From Mucidula mucida (Eukaryota; Basidiomycota; Agaricomycetes; Agaricales; Physalacriaceae): DNA of 64,000 nucleotides. Below, piece after piece: positions 11,235 through 20,942 of this stretch; position 1 is the stretch's first letter, and every line of letters begins with the position of its first letter. The stretch spans positions 1-64,000 of the forward strand of contig JADNYV010000023.1 of the NCBI GenBank assembly GCA_015501055.1, read 5' to 3'. The position numbers and the translations under genes were made by a program. A model generated the notes under the pieces. It ran no database searches. It saw only the letters and a program-made list of their open reading frames with translations, and was not told the DNA's origin.

Positions 11235-12808
11235 ATGGCTGCTCCAAGAGCCGACCGGCGACCTATCCGAGTAAGCCGCTTATTATGGTTGTTCGTCTGC
11301 TCAAATGCACTGTAGATTGGCGCGTTCAGCGGATACGCTGGTGACAGATAGTGCGTGCAATTCTTCATTGCGCGACCATCCTTTTAGCTTCTTAAATTCC
11401 AGCGACGGTCTTCTGCGCCAAGCGACGCACGGCAATGTCGATATTCTCTTTGGCAACTATCTTGCGGAAGTAAATATCGCTCGTCTTGCGCTGGACAGAT
11501 CGCGAGACCCGACGAAGGGATACGAGATGCAGTTCTTTCGATAGTTTAGCGATGCTGTGGAGATTCCGTTCTCATTTTCTGCTCAGGTCATCACGAATGC
11601 TGGAGGATTGAATCCTTCTGCTCTCGCTGACGCTTGCGATAAGCTGCTCAAGTCCCGAGGTTATCAAGATGTGAAGGTCAGTCCCTCCCTCGGCTCACTA
11701 TTCAGCGAACGACGAGGTTGAGCTCCCCTCAGGTGGCGGCGGTAACTGGAGACGACATTCTCCCTCATCTCCAGCCTCACTACAGACGGCGAGCGCTTTC
11801 CGCACTTGGAAGACCAAAGACCACTTGCATCGTGGGGTCTCTGCCAATGCGTATTGTGGCGCCCGAGTCATTGTTGGGGCACTCGAGGCGGGTGCTGATA
11901 TTATTATTGTTAGTGCCACGCTTTTCCATCAAGTGAGCTTCTGCCACTGATCCTCCGACTGGCCGCGTTACGGACGCTTCACCTGTTATCGCCGCTTCGC
12001 AATGGTGGCATGGATGGTCATGGAATGCATACGACCGCCTTACTGGTACGCTTCTGGCTGGACATTCTATTGTAGGTGTCCAGTGTAGATCAATGGAGCG
12101 CGGTCACTAATGAGGTATTATAGGAATGCGGCGCGTATTGTACCGGGGGTAATTTCTCGGGCTTCAAGTCTCTGGGGGCTGAACGATGCATTGATCTGGC
12201 TTTTCCCATCGCAGAAGTATCTGTCGATGGGACTTTCGTCATTACTCGACCGGAAGAAGGCGACTTCAATGGGGTGGTCACTATCGATACTGTTCGATCT
12301 CAAATATTATACGAGTTGCAAGGGAATGTCGGTATACCCCAACAGTTCTACGAGGTCTGATACTGACGCGCGATATTGTTAGATATACCTCAATCCCGAT
12401 GTAGTCTGCTGTAACTGTTACAGGACCAAGTCAAACCACTGCTCCGTTACGACAGTCGAATTACGACTCCGCCGGTAAAGGGCAAGTTGATCCAAATATT
12501 GCTCTTGAGACTGTTCGCGGGCCTCTGGGATGGATCGTTCACGCACGCTCTGGGTATGTTCTCTGATCCTCCCTTATCGTCTTATTCTGACAAGGATAAG
12601 GGTGGTAGTGAGTTGAAGCACCGACGAATGAGAACAATCTTATTGAGCGCGTATAGATGTCAAAGTTGGTTTTTTCGTGCGCCACGAAGACGAGTACCCG
12701 TGGCTCAGGTCCCTTTTATCGCTCAAGAAGATGATTGAACTTCTTTCTGAGGAGTTCGTGGGTAATAGGATTGAACGTGTCGAGTCGGAACTATATGAAT
12801 TTGCATAG
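11235..12808 (+). pseudogene. AtuA-like (DUF1446, acyclic terpene utilisation) pseudogene
   Basis: Translated pieces line up in order with the AtuA/DUF1446 family: IGAFSGYAGD; NVDILFGNYLAEVNIARLAL; VITNAGGLNPSALADACDKL; VAAVTGDDILPHL; AYCGARVIVGALEAGADIII; WHGWSWNAYDRLTGTLLAGH; ECGAYCTGGNFSGFKSLGAE; and at the end VGFFVRHEDEYPWLRSLLSL to the stop at 12806-12808. In bacteria AtuA proteins act with acyclic terpene catabolism genes; the fungal role is unknown. The copy is broken. An in-frame TAG at 11542-11544 stands where CAG (Gln) is expected, frame shifts are needed near 11777 and 11841, and the splice acceptor near 11960 is lost. Several introns remain recognisable, so it decayed from a genomic gene and not from a retrocopy. 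Confidence 0.75.
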
Positions 12809-12895
12809 CAACTGTAAAGGCAACATTATCAATGGTTTTCAGCTGTGTAAATGTTTGTATAGCTGATAAATGAAGAGAAATAGATTGACTAGGTA

Positions 12896-13489
12896 TCATA
12901 AACAATGCAGATGGTGTGCTTCGTCATAAAATGCTCGCTGGCGCAGACTGCTCTTCGAAGGCCTGTTGCCCCTGATCTTCCTCGGCTTCTGCTCAACAAA
13001 GTACCCTTTCCTCGTCTCCACTAACGTATAGCACCCCTCTGGGACGAGCGACGTGGGGTTTCGTACCAAAGGCGACGACGGGTACATGTCAAGACCTTCG
13101 TTTTTCATTAATTGCAACTTCTTGGGCCGTCCTAGTCTGACGACTGCCTTGGCCGCTCGCACAGCGGGCACATCCGTGTCCGCTGGGTATGGGTTGGACG
13201 TTGACACGACGAAGGGGGGTAACAACGGCCGTGTAATGGGTTCAAGTTTTTTACGAGTGGACGTGTGATGGGCTCAAGCTGCTTTTTCAGCGATTGCTTG
13301 AATGACACTACGATCCAATATCAGGAGCCGCCAATGTAAATGGAGGAAAGATGACATACGATGGGTTTTGTCATTACTATGTTTGACGGCCGCGGAATGG
13401 CGGTCGACACAGCCTGCGCGACCTTCCACGAGGCCCGAAGGTGACGTGGGAGTGTTGGCGTTCATAGGTTTGAAGCCGGTCAATTTCAT
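12896..13489 (-). pseudogene. Paired-family copy C (type II), frameshifted
   Basis: Exon 1 (13489-13360) reads MKLTGFKPMNANTPTSPSG and ends at the usual donor. Exon 2 (13317-12896) begins SFKQSLKKQLEPITRPLV. One base is missing in the run at about 13244-13252 relative to gene A (which has AAAAAGCTTG on the coding strand where this copy has AAAAACTTG). The downstream frame (VVSTSNPYPADTDVPAVRAA, RLGRPKKLQLMKNEG, VEQKPRKIRG) is therefore out of phase with exon 1. Everything else, including intron position and TATA box (TATAAAGA, 13555-13562), matches its relatives. The change is a homopolymer-adjacent single-base deletion, so a sequencing error is possible. It is head to head with the intact gene at 14698. 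Confidence 0.7.
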
Positions 13490-14697
13490 GGTTGGTTCGA
13501 GTGCGAGTGATGTTATAGTGGTGTAAGTTGTATGTAATCAAGTTTTGGGACGGGTCTTTATAGTCAGTAGAGAACTGAGACTGTCGGAGAACACGTCTAG
13601 AGAAGAGAGGAGCCATTCCTGTGCCGACTCAGATGGTCGTGAAGAGGGGCCATGTCTGGAATACGCATAACCCTCTGCCCAGGTAAGTCGGTGAGATCCA
13701 TATGGGTCGCTCGAGGCTAGTGTAGACATCCAAGCCATAACATGTAGTACTCAGGTTAATACAACCGCTAAAATGTCAACCTGTCCGCATATCGCAAAGT
13801 CCAAGAGCAGTAGAATTTAGACGCCATGATGGGTTGAGACAGATAGAGCGTGAGAAACTCAACGATCGAGCGGTCAACATGGACCAGCAAACATCCACGC
13901 TTTCTTTTCTTGCTCTGCTCTCCATCACGACTTTCCTGAGGGTCTTAACCTGGTCTCACTCTCTATATATGCACATAGTAAGAGAGCCTCCGATGTTCAC
14001 TCTGCACTGCTCTCGGAGGCAGACTGCTGAGTCGCTCACTGCGATTGTTGACGTTCTCACACTCGCACTGTCTCAGCTCGTCATGTCTTCAATCGGAGAG
14101 ACTACTTCTTCCGGAGTTTATGAAAGCTGCACTGCCTTCAAGCTATGCAACACCATCAAAACTGACCTTTTGGCAATCCGGGCCTAAATTGCTGCCTGAT
14201 GCGACTTTGACGTATACACTTTAAAGAACGACATGTCTGGGTATACTGCCGATTTGCACCGACTAGCTGGAATTTGGGCGGAGAGACGTGGCCGGTTTTC
14301 ACGACAAACCGCGATCGTTGATTGTCTCATGCTCCCTCTGTCTTACATAGCTCGTCGTTCATCAACTACTCTCTCCGACGTCTAATTACCATTGCTCTTG
14401 GACTTTGCGACATACGGAAAATTGAGTATCTAGTCTTCATACTGATATCAGTACTACTTGATTGGCTTGGACCTCTACGCTCTGCAGCGAGCCTATGAAT
14501 CTCACCCGACTTGCCTGGGCAGAGGGTTATGCATATTTCAGACATGACCCCCATCTGAGTCGACACAGGAATGGCTCCGCTCTTCTCGAGACGTGTTCTC
14601 CGACAGTCTCAGTGCTCTACCGACTATAAAAACCCTTCCCAAAACTTGATAATATGTATCTAACACCTCTATCTCATCACTCGCACTCTAAGCAACC
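13490..14697. promoter_or_regulatory. Divergent spacer of pair 2, mirrored promoter arms with central element
   Basis: Left arm and right arm again mirror each other. The TATA box is at about 13555-13562 on the left and 14635-14641 on the right, and the CCCTCTGCCCAGGTAAGTCG block is at 13671-13690 with its inverse at about 14503-14527. The central CGATCG element is at 13860-13875. The 1.2 kb spacer also contains the longest version of the central small ORF (separate entry). Confidence 0.65.
13834..14187 (+). other. Candidate small ORF in the spacer of pair 2
   Basis: An uninterrupted frame of 117 codons runs through the conserved centre of the spacer. An internal ATG at 13879 opens MDQQTSTLSFLALLSITTFL, a hydrophobic stretch that could be a signal peptide or membrane anchor. 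Equivalent frames exist on the minus strand in the spacer at 45633-46837 (frame 46466-46185, sharing REKLNDRAVN and FLALLFVMTFLEIL) and at 54813-55807 (MDHQTSTLSFLALLFIMTIL from about 55393). In pair 1 the same frame is stopped by TAA after the third codon. This may be a real but decaying third gene of the unit, or only conserved regulatory DNA that happens to be open. Confidence 0.3.
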
Positions 14698-15250
14698 ATG
14701 AGATTAACCGGGTTTAAATCTATGTATCCCGGCGCTCCCGTGATACCTTCGCTCTACATAGAAGAAGCTCCCGAAATCCGCGCAGCCTATGTCGACTGGG
14801 ACTCCCCAGCCGTCATGGAAGACATATATGGCAAACCCCAATGTATGTCTTCTTTCCTCGTTGTCATTTGGCACTTTCTGATTACCCTTCGCAGTATCAT
14901 TCACACAGTCGCTGAAGAAGCAGCTGGGGCCCATCACACGTCCATTAGCTAAAAAGCTCCAACCCATCACATGGCCATTCACATCCCCCTTCGCGTCCAA
15001 TCCCTATCCACCGGACACGGACGTGCCCGTGGTGCGAGCGGCCAAGTGTGTCGCCAGACTAGGGCGGCCTAAGAAGGTCAAGTTGATGAAGAAGCAAGGA
15101 TGTCTCGACGAGTACCCGCCGTCACCTTTGATTCGGAATCCGACGTCAGTCGTCGCAGAGGGGTGTTACACATTAAAGGAGACGAGGAAGGGTTTCTTTG
15201 TCGAGAAGAAGGAGAAGGTTAAGCGCATTGTGCCGTCGCGCAGCTTCTGA
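14698..15250 (+). CDS. Paired-family protein D (type I), unknown function
   Basis: Exons 14698-14842 and 14895-15250 give 166 residues. Exon 1 reads MRLTGFKSMYPGAPVIPSLY followed by the EAPEIRAAYVDWDSPAVMED signature. Exon 2 has SFTQSLKKQLGPITRPLAKK, DTDVPVVRAAKCVARLGRP, CLDEYPPSPLIRNPTSVV, ETRKGFFVEKKEKVKRIV and the end PSRSF. The frame is intact and the intron position equals that of all relatives. The TATA box is at 14635-14641, about 60 bp before the ATG. Its head-to-head partner at 13489 is frameshifted, so here only one member of the pair seems functional. Confidence 0.8.
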
Positions 15251-15837
15251 TCTCTCATGAAGAGCCGAGTCATGTTCTATACCTACTACTTAATGCAACT
15301 TGATGTGTTTGATCAAACTCTTCGTTAAACTATCTCTCAGTGAAAAAATATGTTCGCGGTCTTGATTCTGCTGTTTCGGTACCGGTGTGCTCACGCCATT
15401 GACAATACCCCGGGAATCAGGCAACCCTTCAGCACAGTCGACGCGTCGAACACCCCGCCACGCCATTGTACTCCTGCAGAGCGTTCACACACATCTTGGC
15501 TCCTCGTTCCTTCCGAGACCGGTGGCTTCAACGACTGATTTCCTTCAATGGAGAAGTACCATACGCAATACGACGATCTTTGCCACCGTGTTTTTTTTTT
15601 TTCATTGTCCGTAGACTCAGATACCTTTAGGCTCTTTCTCTACTCACGCAGTCCATCGTCTTCTTCCAAAAGACACGCGCCCACAAAAAGGACATTACCC
15701 TTCGCCCACCAGATTCATGCGCATTCTCACAACAATACCCCCTCTTCCTCATATCGATCATCATAAAGGTCTCACTCGTGCTCTCTCGATATATAATCCC
15801 ATCCCGTTTCGCCCCCTCCTCCATCACCCCCACCACC
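15251..15837. other. 3' flank of gene D and promoter of the next gene
   Basis: The piece 15350-15430 matches, inverted, the sequence 3' of the gene at 45080-45632 (about 44880-44960): both contain GGTACCGAAACAGCAGAATC on one strand or the other. A T-run lies at 15588-15601. The 50 bp before ATG 15838 are pyrimidine-rich, with CTCGATATATAATCC near 15785 as a likely TATA element. No gene is seen. Confidence 0.5.
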
Positions 15838-16425
15838 ATGATCTCCATCGAACTCGTAGTCCGTGTAGTATCCCTCATTTTCGAGATTGTCAAGGTTTGC
15901 TTGCAGATCATTCATTCATTCGGAAGCTAACCAGTGATGCGCTGGACAGAGCCTATGCATCTTAATCCTCTGGGTCATCGACCCATCTCTCGTGCCTCCT
16001 CTGCCCACCCACCGTGCGAGAGCGCCCGACTCCGCACATATAGAGACCGTTGTAGCTGACGATAGTGTTAGAAGAAAGAAGAAACATCGCAAAGGTAGTA
16101 CGCGCGCATGCCATCTCTCATTCATCACCTCCTAACATCACCAACAGCTCCAGTTGCATCCATAGAGTCGCTGAAGAAGCGATTGCGCCGAATCAGAGCA
16201 TTCGCCTCCTCCTCCTCCTACACCTCCTCTCGCGTATACTACATCCCGGGAGTCCTTAATATACAGGTTGCGCGCAAAGGCCACATCACTTCCCAGACAT
16301 TCAACGTGGCACGGCTCCCCAGTACTGCCCCGGAACAGCTGGCGGACACTAAGGCCGGCGAAAAGTTGAAGAAGAAGACGTTGCGAAAGAAGATCCTTCG
16401 AGTGTGCCAGAGGGTTTTCGCATAG
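15838..16425 (+). CDS. Small N-terminally anchored basic protein, unknown
   Basis: Exons 15838-15894, 15950-16094 and 16148-16425 join to a 159-residue protein. Residues 1-35 are strongly hydrophobic (MISIELVVRVVSLIFEIVKS then LCILILWVIDPSLVPPLP) and should form one or two membrane segments interrupted by few charges. The rest is basic and Ser-rich. It includes SIESLKKRLRRIRAF, YYIPGVLNIQVARKGH and a terminal Lys/Arg-rich stretch (KLKKKTLRKKILRVCQRVF). No domain is recognised. The split of the hydrophobic segment by the first intron with phase kept, and canonical splice sites, support a real gene. It points toward the 3' end of the secreted-protein gene at 16518-16866. Confidence 0.55.
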
Positions 16426-16517
16426 AGTCACATTTAACATATATATATATCCCCATATACCCACTTGCTTTGACATTCCTAGAGTCGTGTATGAATGTAT
16501 CGTTTAATCGCTCCCAG

Positions 16518-16866
16518 TTACAAGCATCCTCCAACCATCAACCCAGCCTGTGTAAAAAGTGTTGGCGATCCATGAGCAGACAAAAAACACTTACGGAAGT
16601 AGACACGGCCGTCCCAGAGCAGCAGTAAGTCGCGCCACCGCCGACGTAGCAGACGTACGAAGTCTGAACCTAGATAAGAAAATCACGGTAAGCTACACCT
16701 TGCACGTACACAGCGACTCGAGTAATCTTACCCAAGAAACCTTGGAGCAGCTGAACGTCTGCCCAGCACCATTGTACGCCGTGTTGCACGTAGCTTGGGC
16801 AGAAGGCGCAGCAGCCACAGTGGCGGCCGCAATGATGGACAGGAGCGCAAAGAGATTGAAGCGCAT
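16518..16866 (-). CDS. Small secreted cysteine-rich protein
   Basis: The three-exon gene (first exon from 16866, last exon ending at the stop 16520-16518) encodes about 79 residues. The N terminus MRFNLFALLSIIAAATVAAA is a typical signal peptide. The mature part has six cysteines (ATCNTAYNG, TFSCSK, YVCYVGGGATYCCSG, VGGCL). A TATA box (TATAAAAGG on the coding strand, about 16918-16926) lies 55 bp upstream of the start. Spacing of the cysteines includes a CC pair but there are fewer than the eight of a hydrophobin and the protein is shorter, so I call it only a cysteine-rich secreted peptide. Small secreted proteins of this size are common in plant-associated and wood-decay fungi; no function can be given. 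Confidence 0.65.
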
Positions 16867-17249
16867 GTTGAGAGTGAGATTGTGTTCGCTGGTGCATATC
16901 CACCACCGACTCGAACACCTTTTATACAACAAGAATGAGCTTGGCGTCCCCGGCATATGCGGGCTTGGGTTCAGTCCAGATCATGTCAAGCATATGAGAG
17001 ATGGAGGGAAGCACCATACTGCTACCCAAACTCTGACAGAGGGCAAGGACACCCGCCCGACATTGGCCCGAGGGCCTGCCTATGGACGAATGTCTCCCCA
17101 GAGTTATAATCCACATCAAACCCCAAATTTCGACGGTGAACGTTGAACGGTCACAGGTTGATTATCCAAGGATCTAGGCAGGTCCTTGGAGAAAAGTCAT
17201 GGTCATATATTGAAGCAGAGTAAAAAGAACAAGTAGTAACATAAAATCA

Positions 17250-18605
17250 TTACGCTTTCGCAGTCAACTCGACCGCATTCTTGAAGGCGCTCAGGAGCGC
17301 AGTCATCTGTAACTTCTCATTTCCGCCCGTCGAGAGCCGATGCCTAAAAACTGCGTCAGACAATAAAAGGAAACGAACAAGTGATTGATTTACTCTGTAG
17401 TCGCAAGATGATCCAATAGATAAATCCTGGCATTTGGCTTCAGGTCAAGGCCCTCAATGAATTCGTATGTTCCGGCGATGAGATCTTGTAATGCCATGCC
17501 GCGCTCCGTCTTCATCGCGGTGATCACTGTCAACCAGCATTTAGTCCCAAATGGATGTGGCAGGGGGATAATTACGATTGTAAGACGTCGTGAACTCATC
17601 AGAAAGCATCGAGTTTACGATGACTTCGACGTCTTTGGGGTGGGGACTGCCAGTGCAATTGTATATTTCCTCCTCGCCGATGAGATCATATGCGGCATGG
17701 CAGGCTTGTAAAACGTTTAATGCTCGGCGCATGTCACCCTTCGAGAGCTTGAGAAGGGCCTTCTTGCCATCATCAGTGAGGTTTACGCTGCTGGTCGTTA
17801 GTTCAAAGATTATGGACAGTGTATGCACGTACTTTTCAGCCTCTACCACCGTTGTAAGTCGTCTCTCCACCTGATCAATAGGCAGAGGTGAGAATCGGAA
17901 GCGAGTGCACCGACTTTGTATGGCTGGCGTGATCTTGTTGACATAGTTGCAGATGATGCAGAAGCGCACGTTCTTGGTGTATTGTTCGATGACGCGACGA
18001 AGTGCTGCTTGGGCGGCTTGAGTCATCATGTCTGCCTCGTCGAGAACGATGAGTTTGTATCCTTTTGAGAAAAGAGTACGCGTTTCGGCGAATTGCTTGA
18101 TTTGCTCGCGCACAACGTCGATACCACGTTCGTCCGAGGCATTGAGCTGAGAAATGAATGTCAGGCAGGACATGACGCGAAGAAAGAGAATGCACTTCTA
18201 GAATTTGCTTTCGATATTCATTGCCGTATATACGTCGCGCGACAGCAAGGATAGTTGACGTTTTTCCGGTACCAGGAGGGCCATAAAATAGGAGATGCGG
18301 TAGGCGATTCTTCTCAATAAACTTTTCGACTACAGCGGTGTCAGTAAAGCAAATAACAGCAGAACACGACACGCACTGGTCGCTGTGATATCCTTGTGCG
18401 ACACGACATCGTCAAGCGTGACTGGCCGGTACTTCTCCACCCTACGCGCCCGTTAAGTGCCAATTCAAGCAGCGAGTACAAACGCGTACCAAGGCAGATT
18501 CTCATCATATTGCTGGGCTGAGGCATTGGTAGCCTTTCCCTTTCCCTTGGCCGAGGCTGGTATTGGGTCAACGTCCATCAAGTCGTCTTCATTCTGTGAT
18601 GACAT
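17250..18605 (-). CDS. rfc3: Replication factor C subunit, Rfc3 type (human RFC5)
   Basis: Seven exons encode a clamp-loader small subunit. RFC loads the PCNA ring on primer-template junctions using ATP, in the nucleus. Visible family boxes are LPWVEKYRPVTLDDVVSHKD, HLLFYGPPGTGKTSTILAVA (Walker A), LNASDERGIDVVREQIKQFA, KLIVLDEADMMTQAAQAALR (Walker B), VRFCIICNYVNKITPAIQSR and CTRFRFSPLP (SRC arginine finger region), then KGDMRRALNVLQ. The C-terminal domain ends NEKLQMTALLSAFKNAVEL. The match to the yeast Rfc3 / human RFC5 group rather than Rfc2 or Rfc4 rests on CICNYxxKIxPAxQSRCTRFRF and EEIYNCTGSPHPKD. The start at 18605 (MSSQNEDDLMDVDP) gives the family's usual length. It shares a 300 bp divergent promoter with the ubiquitin-eS31 gene. 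Confidence 0.93.
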
Positions 18606-18905
18606 GGAGACAATATTCAAAATAGACGGAGGAGGAAGTCTGCTCGTTGTGGCGCACGATAACAAGTTGATGATGGTCTGGGTGAAAGCACCAAATTGAA
18701 ATCGACGCGTCTCGGGCCGTGTAGTGTGCCGAAGCGGAGATTGATTCGGCAAGGGGATTTCCGAAACTGTACAGTCATTCTCGGCGAGTTCGGCACATTG
18801 TATCCGTCATTGATTTTCTCTCTGTCAGCAACTATCACCGGCCAGTGCTTTTGTCAAAGACTCCATCGTTGAGATCGTTGGACAGACAGAGGCGTCCGTC
18901 GCAAG
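18606..18905. promoter_or_regulatory. Divergent promoter between rfc3 and ubiquitin-eS31
   Basis: The 300 bp between the two start codons must contain both promoters. About 18755-18905 is conserved in the second copy of the block (34725-34853), including ATCACCGGCC, TCCATCGTTG and CGTCGCAAGATGCA. The duplication therefore began upstream of the ubiquitin start and took its promoter along. Confidence 0.6.
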
Positions 18906-19540
<635 letters not shown>

Positions 19541-20201
19541 GCTACTCATAGCGTTGTATGATCCATGTTGTATGAGTACATGAAATTGATAACTGCTTAA
19601 GACACACAATGCAGCGCCGCTTCGTCTATAACCTAATCGTGATTTCAATTCCTTGAAGAAGATCAAGCACTTCGGAACCGATGTAGAGATATTTAAAAGC
19701 TAAGATTGCCAAATCAGCTACGCGCTCGTCGATTTCAGATATGTATCTCTTCTCTACTTTCGCAACGTTTTATTTCAGTGAGGCGTAAACCCTTGCTGGC
19801 GCTCACATCTCGCAGGCTTCCGACGTCTCAAATGGTAACCTATTCAATTCTTTTCCCGGCGAAGTACACTCAGTGGTACAGCCCAAGGCGCAACACGGAT
19901 CAAGAACGCAGGATGCATCTGTCGATAGGACGCATAACCACGTCTCTAGACGTCCACATCTCGTTCTCGACCCCACCCGCCATCCTACCCTGCGTTCCAG
20001 TCCGCCCGCCCCGTCCCGTTCATTATATGCAGGGTCCGGGGCCCAGGCCTCTTTGTGTAATCGAGAAGCGCCTTCGACTCGCTTCCGGACCACCGCATTT
20101 CGATAACATGGAGAGGTATAAATGTCGGTCGTGGATGACATGAAAAGATCAATCGACCACTCTACAGCCGTTTAACGTTCAAACCACCCAACCTCTCAAA
20201 C
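19541..20201. promoter_or_regulatory. Conserved upstream region of the 55-residue gene, copy 1
   Basis: About 19875-20201 is nearly identical to about 36180-36493, upstream of the second copy of the small gene. A TATA element (GGTATAAATG, about 20116-20125) lies some 80 bp before ATG 20202. Open frames in this region on either strand are a by-product and are not called as genes. Confidence 0.6.
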
Positions 20202-20473
20202 ATGTACTTCACCTGGCTCGCTCGTCGTGGAGTATGTTCTCCCTCCTACCTTACCGTCTGCGCTAGATCTCACTGTGTTTCTTACAGCCCCTCATGTCGT
20301 GGGCCGCGATCCAAACCACTTTTCTGACGTTCGTATTGTACAACAACGAACAGTACGTTGCGCTCTTCTTCTTTGGAATTGATGCTCATGATCTTCGCAG
20401 AGTCCGTCCGAGATTCCTGACCCGTCGTCAGGTCGACCAGCTCCGGGCGACGTCGAGTCTGATGACCCACTAA
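20202..20473 (+). CDS. 55-residue protein of unknown function, copy 1
   Basis: Three exons (20202-20231, 20288-20352, 20401-20473) encode 55 residues: MYFTWLARRGPLMSWAAIQT, then a hydrophobic TFLTFVLYNNEQ, then a basic VRPRFLTRRQVDQLRATSSL ending MTH. The middle could be one membrane helix. No family is recognised. Support comes from the second copy at 36494-36770, which keeps both introns, all splice sites and the frame, and differs at only two residues (F3Y and one R/G). The upstream 300 bp is conserved too. Decayed pieces of the 3' half are seen near 25510-25690 and 54010-54130. It is too short for ordinary gene callers. Confidence 0.55.
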
Positions 20474-20942
20474 GCCTGAGGGAGATATACCCTAGAGCCT
20501 GTGGAAGAGATATCCCGTCCCGTCCCGCCACATACACCTATGATTTCACGGACTACTTTATAATCAAGCAGAGCATTGTACTTTTAGAATAGTAATGTGT
20601 ACATACCAACGCACATTTTTACCGCGATGTCGTGTCTACAGACTCCATAACTATGCACACAGCGTTCTCTAGGCACGAAACGTACACGACGGATTGAATC
20701 CTCTGAAAGACCGTACGAGGAGAAATCCGGGTCATCTCGCGCGGGCAGGTTCCAGCTGGATTGTAGCGCCGCTAGCCAAATCGAACTGTGTGCGAAGAGA
20801 TGTAATCATACTGTAATGCACGAAAATACAGGATGCACAGAAAGCCGCCTGCCTCCGTGACTCGTGCGATATTGCGGAGCGTGTATTTCAATATTATGCG
20901 TGTCATGCTGAGTTTCTAATAGTAAACTAAAGTACTCTAACT
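20474..20942 (+). pseudogene. Remnant of intradiol dioxygenase 3' part
   Basis: At 20697-20720 the plus strand reads NPLKDRTR, which is identical to a stretch of the intact dioxygenase at 62531-63722 (NPLKDRTRNWRDSLNIFE). The sequence beyond is too decayed to follow, but parallels the better preserved remnant at 37027-37256 in the second copy of the block. The rest of this interval holds nothing I can name. Confidence 0.45.

Noticed and set aside
16518..16866. Hydrophobin
   Set aside because: Only six cysteines in about 79 residues, without the C-(CC)-C-C-(CC)-C pattern.
16559..17146. Plus-strand frame of 195 codons
   Set aside because: It lies opposite the secreted cysteine-rich gene and its promoter; composition is random and the opposite strand gives a signal peptide and canonical introns.
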